Source: JAVVUJ01 sp964461765
GTDB taxonomy: Bacteria; Bacillota; Clostridia; Peptostreptococcales; Anaerovoracaceae
DNA: 17,414 nt
Direction of reading: 5' to 3'
Assembly (NCBI GenBank): GCA_964461765.1
Contig: CAYWVS010000067.1
Span: 1-17,414 of the forward strand
Made by a program: the position numbers and the translations under genes
Shown: positions 1 to 7,173 of the stretch, piece after piece
How the letters are laid out: each line of letters opens with the position of its first letter
How positions within the stretch are numbered: the first letter of the stretch is position 1
The notes under the pieces: model-generated
The model's input: the letters and a program-made list of their open reading frames with translations, nothing else
Told to the model about the DNA's origin: nothing
Database searches by the model: none

Positions 1-1303
1 GATCAAAAATTCCGTGATGCGTTTCCCCGTCTGCCCCCACGATCCCACCTCTGTCTACAGCGAAAATCACCGGTAAATTTTGCATGGCCACATCTATGAG
101 AATTTGATCATACGCTCTTTGTAAAAAAGTGGAGTAAATGGCTACTACAGGGCGAAAACCGTTGGCTGCCAATGCCGCAGCAAAGGTAACCACGTGGGCC
201 TCTGCGATGGTTCCATCATAAAAGCGATCCGGATATTTTGTTGCAAACTCCGTCAGGCCGGTACCGTCCTCCATTGCTGCACACACTCCTACTACTTTAG
301 GGTTTTCGGTAGCTAATGCTACCATTTTCTTTCCAAACACCTGAGAAAAGCTCAACTGCTTTTCCTGAGTTTTGGCCAATCCTGTCTCCGCGTCAAAAGG
401 ACCCATGCCGTGAAACTTTCCGGGGTTCAATTCTGCATTTTTATAACCTTTGCCTTTTTTCGTTATGATATGGATCAATGTAGGCACTTTTAAAGTTTTG
501 GCAATATTAAAGATCTCCACCAAATCCTGTATATTATGACCGTCAACAGGTCCAAAATACTTGAATCCTAATTCCTCAAAGATTGCCCCGGGAGCTACAG
601 CTGCATACTTCAACGTATCCCTGATATATTCCAGACCACCGTAAATGCCGTTTCCTACTCCGGGGATATGAGCCAAAGCCTTTTTAACTTGTTTTTTGAA
701 GCTTAAGTAAGCTTTTGACCCTCGTAGCCGACTGAGATGTTGGGACATTCCACCGGTATTGGGAGAAATAGACATTTCATTATCGTTTAAAATTACGATC
801 ATATTAGCGTTGGAAGAACCTGCATTATTTAAACCCTCGTAAGCCATGCCTCCTGTGAGAGCACCGTCGCCAATAACCGATAAGACCGCATAATCCTCCC
901 CCTTTAAATCCCTAGCAACTGCAAAGCCCATACCTGCAGATATGGAATTGCTGCTGTGACCTGTGTCAAAGAGATCGTGATGACTTTCCTCTCTTTTGGG
1001 AAACCCACTAATGCCACCAAAGGTACGGAGGCTGTCAAAGCGCTCTGCCCGTCCTGTAAGCAATTTATGGACGTAGGATTGATGTCCCACGTCCCATATA
1101 ATCTTATCCTTTGGGCTATCGAAGACTTTGTGAAGAGCGATGGTCAGTTCCACCACCCCCAGATTGGAAGAAACATGTCCGCCAGTCCTTGAAAGCGTAT
1201 CTATGAGAAATTCCCTGATCTCCACCGCTAATAAGTCTAACTCTTTGTAGCTCATGGTTTTTAAATCCTCAGGGAATTGATAATCCATTAAGTTTTTTAT
1301 CAT
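1..1303 (-). CDS. dxs: 1-deoxy-D-xylulose-5-phosphate synthase, C-terminal part cut by the left edge
   Basis: Dxs is a thiamine-diphosphate enzyme that condenses pyruvate and glyceraldehyde 3-phosphate to DXP, the first step of the MEP isoprenoid pathway in the cytosol. The frame is open from ATG 1303 to the window edge and gives 434 of about 620 residues. Visible marks are WDVGHQSYVHKLLTGR (70-85), the ThDP-binding GDGALTGGM (145-153) with LNDNEMSISP (172-181), FGPVDGH (250-256), the second-domain catalytic Glu368 in IAEAH, and YSTFLQRAYDQ (390-400). The ribosome site TTAGGAG lies about 9 bases before the ATG. It is the last visible gene of the operon, 29 bases after ispA, which supplies the next isoprenoid step. 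The usual AEQH reads AEAH here; the Glu is kept. The transketolase C-terminal domain lies outside the window. Identity is very secure. Confidence 0.97.
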   Translation of the reverse strand, partial: MIKNLMDYQFPEDLKTMSYKELDLLAVEIREFLIDTLSRTGGHVSSNLGVVELTIALHKVFDSPKDKIIWDVGHQSYVHKLLTGRAERFDSLRTFGGISGFPKREESHHDLFDTGHSSNSISAGMGFAVARDLKGEDYAVLSVIGDGALTGGMAYEGLNNAGSSNANMIVILNDNEMSISPNTGGMSQHLSRLRGSKAYLSFKKQVKKALAHIPGVGNGIYGGLEYIRDTLKYAAVAPGAIFEELGFKYFGPVDGHNIQDLVEIFNIAKTLKVPTLIHIITKKGKGYKNAELNPGKFHGMGPFDAETGLAKTQEKQLSFSQVFGKKMVALATENPKVVGVCAAMEDGTGLTEFATKYPDRFYDGTIAEAHVVTFAAALAANGFRPVVAIYSTFLQRAYDQILIDVAMQNLPVIFAVDRGGIVGADGETHHGIFD

Positions 1304-1332
1304 GAATTGTGACTCCTAAGTTATAATTGATT

Positions 1333-2238
1333 TTATTTGATCCTCTGCTCTAAATCTTTTGCAATCTCTACAAAGAATTCTGCATTATCATAATAATCTG
1401 CTAAAGCTTCTATAGCATTTTCCGTAAGGCTCTTCATCCTGAATTTGGAGGCCTCCAAGCCGTACAAAGCGGGATAAGTGGATTTTAGCTTTGACTGATC
1501 AGCTCCTGCTTTTTTACCCATTTCCTTTTCGTCTCCTTCAATATCCAGAAGATCGTCTGTAATTTGAAAGGCTAAGCCTAAGTGATCCGCATATTCCGTT
1601 AAATCCTGTAAAGTTTTTTCATCTGCACCTCCCAAATATGCTCCTGCCCGTACGGCAGAGGTAATCAGGGCTCCCGTCTTATTTACATGAATATAGTCCA
1701 ACATTTCTCTGGAGCATTGGTGACCTTCTCCTTCGATGTCCGCAGTCTGTCCTGCCAACATACCCTTACAGCCTGCCCCCTTTGTAATCTCATAGATAGC
1801 ACGGATTCTCATTTTAACCTTTTCCATATTGTCAAAATAAAGAAGCATATCCTTATTCATGGCCTCAAAGGCAGAGGTTAACAAGGCATCTCCCGCCAAT
1901 GTGGCTATAGCTTCACCATAAACCTTATGATTGGTAGGCTGCCCTCTTCTCAAATCGTCGTTATCCATACAGGGCAAATCGTCATGGATTAATGAGTAGG
2001 TATGAATATATTCTATGGCACAGGCATAAGGCAAGGCTAAATTCTCATCGCCGCCGGAGAAACTACAAGCAGCTAACAATAAAACTGGGCGAATTCTCTT
2101 TCCTCCCGCTTTTAAACTGTAGGCCATTGCATCATACAGAGTGATGCTTTTATGATCTACTTCCGGCAAAAAATCAAGAATGTGGTTATCTACCAATGAT
2201 TTTAACCTTCGATATTCAGAACTCATCATTTTATTCAT
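1333..2238 (-). CDS. ispA: Farnesyl diphosphate synthase (short-chain polyprenyl synthase)
   Basis: This cytosolic prenyltransferase adds isopentenyl diphosphate to DMAPP and GPP, giving FPP for undecaprenyl and quinone precursors. Numbered from ATG 2238, it has GGKRIRP (45-51), the first Asp-rich motif DDLPCMDND (86-94) with the two-residue insertion of bacterial type II FPP synthases, GQTADI (163-168), K187/T188, and the second Asp-rich motif DDLLDIEGD (228-236). The residues just before the first motif, YSLIH, match E. coli IspA, which supports a C15 product. Length (301) is normal. The ATG at 2238 sits directly against the AAGGGAG site, so ATG 2229 or 2226 (9-12 bases downstream of the site) is a likelier real start. 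The gene overlaps the xseB stop by 8 bases and precedes dxs, so translation is probably coupled within the operon. Confidence 0.95.
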   Translation of the reverse strand: MNKMMSSEYRRLKSLVDNHILDFLPEVDHKSITLYDAMAYSLKAGGKRIRPVLLLAACSFSGGDENLALPYACAIEYIHTYSLIHDDLPCMDNDDLRRGQPTNHKVYGEAIATLAGDALLTSAFEAMNKDMLLYFDNMEKVKMRIRAIYEITKGAGCKGMLAGQTADIEGEGHQCSREMLDYIHVNKTGALITSAVRAGAYLGGADEKTLQDLTEYADHLGLAFQITDDLLDIEGDEKEMGKKAGADQSKLKSTYPALYGLEASKFRMKSLTENAIEALADYYDNAEFFVEIAKDLEQRIK

Positions 2239-2449
2239 CTCCCTTATATACTTCGATCTTTTGCTTTGCCGATTTTAATAGTACATTGCAATAATCATAA
2301 TATTTTATGCCTTCTTCATAATGCTGAATTGCTGCCTCCAAGGTAGAAGTATCCTCTCTTAAGGCTTGTGCTGATTTTTCCAAACCTTCCAAGGCTTTTT
2401 CAAAGGTCAGATTTTCGTTTTTTTCAATTCCTTCTTTTTTTCTGGCCAT
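2231..2449 (-). CDS. xseB: Exodeoxyribonuclease VII small subunit
   Basis: XseB binds several-to-one to XseA to form exonuclease VII, which degrades single-stranded DNA in both directions to short oligonucleotides. The 72-residue protein has the family pattern LTFEKALEGLEKSAQALRED, followed by LEAAIQHYEEGIKYYDYC and a charged C-terminus, predicted as two helices in a coiled-coil hairpin. Length fits the family (60-85). An AAGGAG site sits 8 bases before the ATG. It starts inside the last codons of xseA (26-base overlap) and ends inside the ispA start region, so all three are likely translationally coupled. Confidence 0.95.
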   Translation of the reverse strand: MARKKEGIEKNENLTFEKALEGLEKSAQALREDTSTLEAAIQHYEEGIKYYDYCNVLLKSAKQKIEVYKGDE

Positions 2450-3662
2450 CTTTTGTCTCCTTATAGATATCGTCCACTGTCATTTTAGCTCTGCCATCAC
2501 TGAATATTGCTTGTACCAACCGTCCTTTTTCCAAGGCTTCCACTGAAGAAATCAATCCACCCTCAATATCTGCGAGAGCCACATATCCCTTATCCAAAAT
2601 TCCCATAGGGTTAAGCTGTTCTAAAGTGCCGTGTAAACTGTCTAAGTATCGTTCCTTCTCTATGATTAGGCTTTCTATGGTATGGTCTAAGTTAGCTTTC
2701 AATGAACTTATAATATGATAATTTTTTTGTATTTTATTTTCCAAGCTCATTTTTAAAGCAGAAATATTTTTACTCTCTATTTTCATTTCAGCATATTTTA
2801 TATAATCCTTCAGGCTTTTAATCAAAAAATCCCGCTCGGCGTTCAGATAATTTCTCAATTCACCGATGTGAGGCACTGCCATTTGAGCCGCCGCAGTAGG
2901 TGTTTCCGCTCGTTTGTCCGCTACAAAATCAGCCATAGTAATGTCTGTTTCATGACCCACAGCGGAAATGACGGGTATTTTTGAGGCAAAAATACTTCTG
3001 ACCACTAATTCTTCGTTAAAAGCCCAAAGCTCTTCCATGGAGCCCCCACCTCTGCCTACAATCATTAAATCCAACTCCGGAAACTTTTCGTTCAGCTTGC
3101 GGATGGCACCGGCAATTTCCCCTGCCGCTGCAGGACCTTGAACTTGGCAAGGAAAGATTAGGACATCTACTATAGTATTTCTGTTTTTTATAATTTTAAC
3201 GATATCTTTTACGGCAGCACCGGATTCCGATGTAACCACAGCAATCTTTCGAGGAAAGAAAGGTAAGGGTTTTTTTTTCCTCTCATCAAAGAGTCCCTCT
3301 GCCGCAAGCTTCTCTTTTAATTTCTCAAAGGCTAAGCTTAGGTTTCCCACTCCTGCCACTGTAATATCTCGAATATTTAGGGAGTAAGTGCCTCCTCTTT
3401 CAAAGAGATAAACATAACCGGATGCATGGATTTCCATACCATCAGAAAGCTCGTATCGCAAGCTTCTCACCTGATCAGCAGGCAAAAAACAACTGAGCTT
3501 ACTGTTTTGATCCTTTAAAGTAAAATATACGTGTCCGGTGCTGTGATATTTCAGGTTGGAGATTTCACCTATTACCGTAACGTTTCCTAAAAGGGGATCC
3601 GACTGCAATACTCGTTTAATATAGCTATTTAATTGTGAAACACTTATGGGTTTTATGGCCAA
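2424..3662 (-). CDS. xseA: Exodeoxyribonuclease VII large subunit
   Basis: XseA is the catalytic subunit of exonuclease VII, acting on single-stranded DNA in repair and in removal of displaced strands. The 412 residues hold an N-terminal OB-fold (about 5-105, with ISVSQLNSYIKRVL and HVYFTLKDQNSKLSCF), then the catalytic core with FPRKIAVVTSESGAAVKDI (136-154), GRGGGSMEELWAFNEE (203-218), SAVGHETD (233-240) and DKRAETPTAAA (249-259). A coiled-coil stretch (about 275-360) and a short C-terminal segment follow. The start is TTG 3662, supported by AAAGG about 8 bases upstream and by the correct OB-fold N-terminus. It lies 76 bases after nusB and overlaps xseB by 26 bases. Confidence 0.96.
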   Translation of the reverse strand: MAIKPISVSQLNSYIKRVLQSDPLLGNVTVIGEISNLKYHSTGHVYFTLKDQNSKLSCFLPADQVRSLRYELSDGMEIHASGYVYLFERGGTYSLNIRDITVAGVGNLSLAFEKLKEKLAAEGLFDERKKKPLPFFPRKIAVVTSESGAAVKDIVKIIKNRNTIVDVLIFPCQVQGPAAAGEIAGAIRKLNEKFPELDLMIVGRGGGSMEELWAFNEELVVRSIFASKIPVISAVGHETDITMADFVADKRAETPTAAAQMAVPHIGELRNYLNAERDFLIKSLKDYIKYAEMKIESKNISALKMSLENKIQKNYHIISSLKANLDHTIESLIIEKERYLDSLHGTLEQLNPMGILDKGYVALADIEGGLISSVEALEKGRLVQAIFSDGRAKMTVDDIYKETKDGQKKRRN

Positions 3663-3738
3663 ACCGATTTCCTTTATGTGACTTATTTACAAATTTTATA
3701 GCTTAATGTATTTTTATCAAATTTTTATTCAAATGGTT

Positions 3739-4188
3739 TTATTCTATAGTTAATTTTTCTTCAGATGATGTTTCTTCACATAATGCGGAATTTTGTTTTA
3801 ATAGGTTGCCTAAAATACCATTTACAAATTTACCGGAATCTTCCGTACCAAATTTTTTGGCCAAATCCACAGCTTCGTTGATGGAAACCCTAGAGGGGAT
3901 ATCTTCGATATAGAAAATTTCCCCTGCCGCCAGACGCAATATGGCGAGATCCACTCGAGCCATTCTCTGAATTTTCCACTTGTGAGAGCATTGCTCAATG
4001 TGTTGATCAATATGAGAAAGGTTGTTTGTGATTCCTGCATATAACGCGTTGAAATAATCCACAAATTTTTTATCGTCTATATTTTCATTTATATATTTTT
4101 CTTTTATTTTTTCAGAAAAATCATTTTGAGCTTCCATCTCAAATAACATTTGCATAAAAAGTTCTCTCGCTTTACCGCGACTTATCAT
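3739..4188 (-). CDS. nusB: Transcription antitermination factor NusB
   Basis: NusB is a small all-helical RNA-binding protein. With S10 (NusE) it binds boxA in rRNA leaders and prevents premature termination. The 149 residues show the family marks SRGKARELFMQMLFEME (3-19), KIQRMARVDLAILRLAAGEI (72-91) and VSINEAVDLAKKFGTED (101-117) followed by SGKFVNGILGNLL. A 17-residue acidic tail follows the fold and is probably disordered. The ATG overlaps the stop of the Asp23-family gene in an ATGA-type junction, and xseA follows after 76 AT-rich bases in which I see no terminator. Gene order and sequence both support the call. Confidence 0.95.
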   Translation of the reverse strand: MISRGKARELFMQMLFEMEAQNDFSEKIKEKYINENIDDKKFVDYFNALYAGITNNLSHIDQHIEQCSHKWKIQRMARVDLAILRLAAGEIFYIEDIPSRVSINEAVDLAKKFGTEDSGKFVNGILGNLLKQNSALCEETSSEEKLTIE

Positions 4189-4481
4189 GATTCCCGTTCC
4201 TCCTCATTCTGTTGTTCCTCGGGGAAATTGACACCCTGAACATGCACATTTACGGATATCACAGGAATATCTGTCATATCAGCCAATTGTTTTTTTACAC
4301 TTTCCTGCAGATCCCAAGCTACTTGAGGGATCTTGACCCCATAATCCACATTCATATAGACGTCTAAGGTGTATCCCTTGTCATTTTGAACAATTTTGAT
4401 GTGTTTTAAAGAGGAATCCGCCTCCAATAAGCTTTTTACTATCTTTTGTAAGCCCATTTTTTCTTCGTTGCCGGTATTCAT
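4185..4481 (-). CDS. Asp23/Gls24-family protein, short N-terminus
   Basis: The C-terminal two thirds match the Asp23/Gls24 (alkaline-shock, DUF322) family: YTLDVYMNVDYGVKIPQVAW (33-52), then DLQESVKKQLADMTDIPVIS and VNVHVQGVNFP. Family members are cytosolic, often membrane-associated through AmaP, and linked to envelope stress; in Clostridia one copy usually sits just before nusB, as here. Most members have 30-40 more residues at the N-terminus, carrying the ISDEVVAxIAG-type strand-helix. This protein has only 98 residues and starts at the equivalent of the middle of the domain. The start looks real: AAGGAG lies 4 bases before the ATG and an in-frame TAG occurs 6 codons upstream. It is the first gene of the nusB-xseAB-ispA-dxs unit and shares an ATGA overlap with nusB. 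The role here is unknown. Confidence 0.85.
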   Translation of the reverse strand: MNTGNEEKMGLQKIVKSLLEADSSLKHIKIVQNDKGYTLDVYMNVDYGVKIPQVAWDLQESVKKQLADMTDIPVISVNVHVQGVNFPEEQQNEEERES

Positions 4482-4548
4482 TTTTCTCCTTAGTATCTAT
4501 TACCCCTAAAGCGGAAGTAATACAAAAATGTTTTATCCAGTATAACAG

Positions 4549-4584
4549 AAAAATTGCAAATAAACAATTGTATTTGCAATTTTT
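4549..4584 (-). terminator. Hairpin terminator between spoIIIAH and the nusB operon
   Basis: A perfect 14-bp inverted repeat (arms 4549-4562 and 4571-4584, core TTGCAAATA / TATTTGCAA, 8-base loop) lies 24 bases after the spoIIIAH stop. Read on the minus strand it ends in GCAATTTTTCTG, a short T run. It likely ends the sporulation transcript so that the housekeeping operon is transcribed from its own promoter in 4482-4548. I could not identify a convincing -35/-10 pair there. Confidence 0.7.
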
Positions 4585-4607
4585 TTGATATTGTTTTCCC
4601 TATGAAA

Positions 4608-5291
4608 TTAGGCTTTGCTTTGAATAACGATTTGATTGGCATTTCTACCTGTTTCTCTGATGACGATATCACAAATTTTGGCAACATCAGATTGGCTTAA
4701 ATCGTTTTTCTTTACTGTGATAGTTACAGCACTGTCGGTAATCACAACTAATGCATCTTCATATCCTTTTGCTTTAATTAAGCTTTCGATATTCTTTTCT
4801 TTATTCATATAGTCAATGATTTTTAGTTTCTGATTAGTGGCATTATTTTTTTCTTGACCGTCAGGTGCTTGAGCTATTACTTCAGTCAACATTCCTACGA
4901 TATTATTTCTGTCCATGTTTAAGGTTGCTCTTGCCTCATCATAATAGACATCGGCGTTGGATAACTCGGCATAGTCATCAGAAGTGACAATCTGGCTTTC
5001 TTCATCTATGTACACCGTATGCTGATCCATATTTTCCTCGTTTTCGCCCTCAGTTTTTTCTGAGCTGATGGTTTCTATGCTTGCACCGGGTAAGGAAGAA
5101 ATGTTCAAGCTATCTACCAGTACATCTCCGTTATGCTCTTCAATCTGCTCTTTTTCGTAATTGACATATTCTGTGGATGCGGTCATATTACTCTTGGTTT
5201 GAAGTTGATTGTTGACCACAGTCAAACATAAAATCAACACTAATGCTCCTAAAATCATAGCCTTTTTTCGTTTTGTCAGTTTCATATTCAT
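4608..5291 (-). CDS. spoIIIAH: Stage III sporulation protein AH
   Basis: SpoIIIAH is anchored in the mother-cell membrane; its outer domain meets forespore SpoIIQ (or a clostridial equivalent) across the intermembrane space to form the channel that sustains sigma-G activity. The 227 residues start with a basic stretch and one membrane helix (about 11-27, AMILGALVLILCLTVV), a long acidic linker (30-105) and the ring-building domain (about 108-227). That domain has DVYYDEARATLNMDRNNIVG near its start and the C-terminal strands SLIKAKGYEDALVVITDSAV, DLSQSDVAKICDIVIRETG and IVIQSK, which are typical of the family. It shares a 4-base ATGA overlap with spoIIIAG and is followed by a hairpin terminator, so it ends the operon. 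Confidence 0.93.
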   Translation of the reverse strand: MNMKLTKRKKAMILGALVLILCLTVVNNQLQTKSNMTASTEYVNYEKEQIEEHNGDVLVDSLNISSLPGASIETISSEKTEGENEENMDQHTVYIDEESQIVTSDDYAELSNADVYYDEARATLNMDRNNIVGMLTEVIAQAPDGQEKNNATNQKLKIIDYMNKEKNIESLIKAKGYEDALVVITDSAVTITVKKNDLSQSDVAKICDIVIRETGRNANQIVIQSKA

Positions 5292-5788
5292 TTATCTGTT
5301 CCCCCTTTTTTTTCATATACCATTATTCTGGTTGACGGTATTCCGTATAGTGCTGCTACACCACTTATAATGTCATTTTTCACCGTCACTCTGTCTGCTC
5401 CTTCTGCGGTTACGATCACTCCCTCCACTTTAATCTTGGGTTTTTCTATTGGTTGATCCATTACATTGACATAGACATCTCCCTCATTGACTCGATTATC
5501 CTGGGAGGTAATCATCACCCTAACATCTCCCACGCCATTGATATTTTTTAAAATGGCAGTTAGTCTGGCCTCTTCTTTTGTTATGATAGAAGCCTCTGTG
5601 TTTTCCGTATATTCACTTCCGCCGTCCATATCCACGATTTGACGCCTTCCATCCTTACCAGTGGTCAGTACGTCCACGGTCAACAACCCTATGGAGGTAA
5701 TCAGTATGACGATGATAACTTTTTTCAATATGTCTTTGGTGTAAGCATCATCTTTAAACTTGTTCCACATTTTGTTCACTGAATGCAA
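5288..5788 (-). CDS. spoIIIAG: Stage III sporulation protein AG
   Basis: SpoIIIAG forms the large ring of the mother-cell side of the feeding channel. The protein has one membrane helix (about 23-41, LKKVIIVILITSIGLLTVDV), then the ring-building domain: EEARLTAILKNINGVGDVRV (73-92), KVEGVIVTAEGADRVTVKND (119-138) and ISGVAALYGIPSTRIMVYEKK to the end. At 166 residues it is shorter than most members (roughly 190-230), and the loop between the two halves of the domain is brief. The listed start is TTG 5788. GTG 5779 or ATG 5770 are alternatives; none has a ribosome site at normal spacing. The only good site, AGAAAGGGG, serves an out-of-frame ATG at 5801. It overlaps spoIIIAH by 4 bases. The function call is strong, the start is not. 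Confidence 0.9.
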   Translation of the reverse strand: MHSVNKMWNKFKDDAYTKDILKKVIIVILITSIGLLTVDVLTTGKDGRRQIVDMDGGSEYTENTEASIITKEEARLTAILKNINGVGDVRVMITSQDNRVNEGDVYVNVMDQPIEKPKIKVEGVIVTAEGADRVTVKNDIISGVAALYGIPSTRIMVYEKKGGTDK

Positions 5789-5801
5789 TTAAACCATGCA
5801 T
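5754..5801 (-). other. Possible 15-codon leader ORF overlapping the spoIIIAG start
   Basis: ATG 5801 lies 6-7 bases after a good ribosome site (AGAAAGGGG) and opens a frame of 15 residues, MHGLIAFSEQNVEQV, ending at TAA 5754. It overlaps the start region of spoIIIAG in a different frame. It could feed ribosomes to the weak TTG/GTG/ATG starts of spoIIIAG by reinitiation. A one-base sequencing error joining the two frames is the other explanation. I do not claim that the peptide itself has a function. Confidence 0.35.
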
Positions 5802-5839
5802 TCTTTTCCCCTTTCTATATATATTTAATTGATGGTTTA

Positions 5840-6010
5840 TTATGCAAGTAAAATTGCAATGGGCGACAAAATTATAGCCATAATGATCAACGAGAAAACA
5901 AAATGGATATATTTTTTCATAGCACCTGAAGGCAAAAGAATTTCTACAAAAGAAATGGCTATGATGATGACGAAAACGTTTTTTACCCATTCTTTGATTA
6001 CTTCTCCCAT
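5840..6010 (-). CDS. spoIIIAF: Stage III sporulation protein AF, membrane part only
   Basis: The 56 residues from ATG 6010 (MGEVIKEWVKNVFVIIIAIS) match the N-terminus of SpoIIIAF: an amphipathic start, a first membrane helix (VFVIIIAISFVEILL), the conserved LLPSGAMKKYIHFV turn and a second helix (SLIIMAIILSPIAILL). Normal SpoIIIAF has about 200 residues, with a ring-building-like domain after these helices. Here two stop codons (TAATAA) follow ILLA directly, and only 51 bases separate it from spoIIIAG, so no remnant of that domain fits. GGGGGG sits about 6 bases before ATG 6010, which favours it over ATG 6049, a start that overlaps spoIIIAE by 26 bases and gives 69 residues. Either a true reduced form or a decayed gene. 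Confidence 0.8.
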   Translation of the reverse strand: MGEVIKEWVKNVFVIIIAISFVEILLPSGAMKKYIHFVFSLIIMAIILSPIAILLA

Positions 6011-6023
6011 GTTTATCCCCCCT

Positions 6024-7115
6024 TTATCCCCATAATCTGCCTCCGCCAATTCCGATAATTACAGATAAAAATATTAAAAACATAATGGTAGTCAGAAAAA
6101 GCACCACTGCCATGGTGATGACTGAATTTCCCATATCGTTGATACAATCTGACATGGATTTATCCCCAATGGGTTCGATGATAATGGCGGTAATTTTATA
6201 AATTAAAGCCACTGCCAAAATTTTTACTAAAGGAAAGGCCATTATGGTAATGAGAATTAATAGCCCAAAAATTCCGATTCCGTTTTTGATGATGGTGCTA
6301 CAGGTAAGGATCATATCCATGGAATCAGCCGCAAATCCCCCTACGATGGGAACAAAGTTGTCAATGGAATATCTGGCGGTTTTGGCTAATACACCGTCTG
6401 CCGTCTTTGTAAGCAACCCTTGAATGGTGGTCAATCCTGTAAAAATGGTGACACAAAACCCCACCATAAATATGGCAAAGGTTCTCATGAAGTTGGCTAA
6501 TTTTTTTACATAATCTCGTTCTGTCAGGCTGTTTACAAGGAAAAATATACAAGATAACAACACTGCCGGCAAAATCACCCGCTGTATGATTGTATTAAAA
6601 ATGGTAATAGCAGCTACGATAATGGGATTGAGAACGCCTCCTGAGGAAATTCCTCCCATGGCAATGAGCAAAGGTACCAGTATAGGCAATAAAATCTGCA
6701 TGGTAATGGTCATGGTGGCTACGGTGTTGGCACAAAGGGTGTAAATGTCAAAGACACTATTGAGGCAAAGGGCTATGACAATACATCCGCTGATCATGGT
6801 ACCTAAAGCGGAAACGGTGTCCTGACCAAAGGAATTGGATAGATTTTTTAGAAGCCCTATGATAATACAAATGATGACCAACTGAGCTCCTAATGCCACA
6901 CTGCCGAAAATTTCAGACATAAAAATAGTTTTTAAAGACTGTATGACTTCTTCCATAGTAAAAATAGGGTTTCCTGTGAGAATACTTCCAATAATTTCAG
7001 AGGCTGTAAACTTGTTAAAGATGGTCCCTTCCTTTTCAGCCAGTACTGCCATCTGATTTAGTCCGGATAGATCCACAGTGGCTAATTGTTCATTAATCAG
7101 ATCCTGCAACTCCAT
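6024..7115 (-). CDS. spoIIIAE: Stage III sporulation protein AE
   Basis: SpoIIIAE is the polytopic membrane protein of the channel, proposed to be the permease-like core in the mother-cell membrane. The 363 residues hold an N-terminal soluble part (1-80), then about seven or eight membrane helices, for example GAQLVIICIIIGLL, VIALCLNSVF, ILLPILVPLLIAMGG, AVLLSCIFFLVNSL and MVGFCVTIFTGL. Between the helices are conserved family stretches such as TERDYVKKLANFMR, LTKTADGVLAKTARYSIDNF, VPIVGGFAADSMDMIL and IEPIGDKSMSDCINDMG. Typical members are about 390-400 residues and begin with a signal peptide; this one starts directly with MELQDLINEQLA and has none. AAGGAG lies 7 bases before the ATG, so the start is firm. 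It is 58 bases after spoIIIAD. Confidence 0.94.
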   Translation of the reverse strand: MELQDLINEQLATVDLSGLNQMAVLAEKEGTIFNKFTASEIIGSILTGNPIFTMEEVIQSLKTIFMSEIFGSVALGAQLVIICIIIGLLKNLSNSFGQDTVSALGTMISGCIVIALCLNSVFDIYTLCANTVATMTITMQILLPILVPLLIAMGGISSGGVLNPIIVAAITIFNTIIQRVILPAVLLSCIFFLVNSLTERDYVKKLANFMRTFAIFMVGFCVTIFTGLTTIQGLLTKTADGVLAKTARYSIDNFVPIVGGFAADSMDMILTCSTIIKNGIGIFGLLILITIMAFPLVKILAVALIYKITAIIIEPIGDKSMSDCINDMGNSVITMAVVLFLTTIMFLIFLSVIIGIGGGRLWG

Positions 7116-7173
7116 AATTTTCTCCTTGGTTTACCGTAATAATTATTGTCAATTTATCTAAAATAACGTCGAA

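Noticed and set aside
956..1192. Plus-strand frame of 78 codons
   Set aside because: It lies entirely antisense to dxs, whose minus-strand frame matches a known enzyme throughout; no plausible family and no good ribosome site.
4490..4687. Minus-strand frame of 65 codons over the spoIIIAH 3' end
   Set aside because: Shadow frame that runs through the terminator hairpin; no ribosome site or family match.
5840..6049. Frameshift as the cause of the short SpoIIIAF
   Set aside because: Only about 50 bases lie before spoIIIAG, too few for the missing domain in any frame, so a single frameshift cannot explain it.
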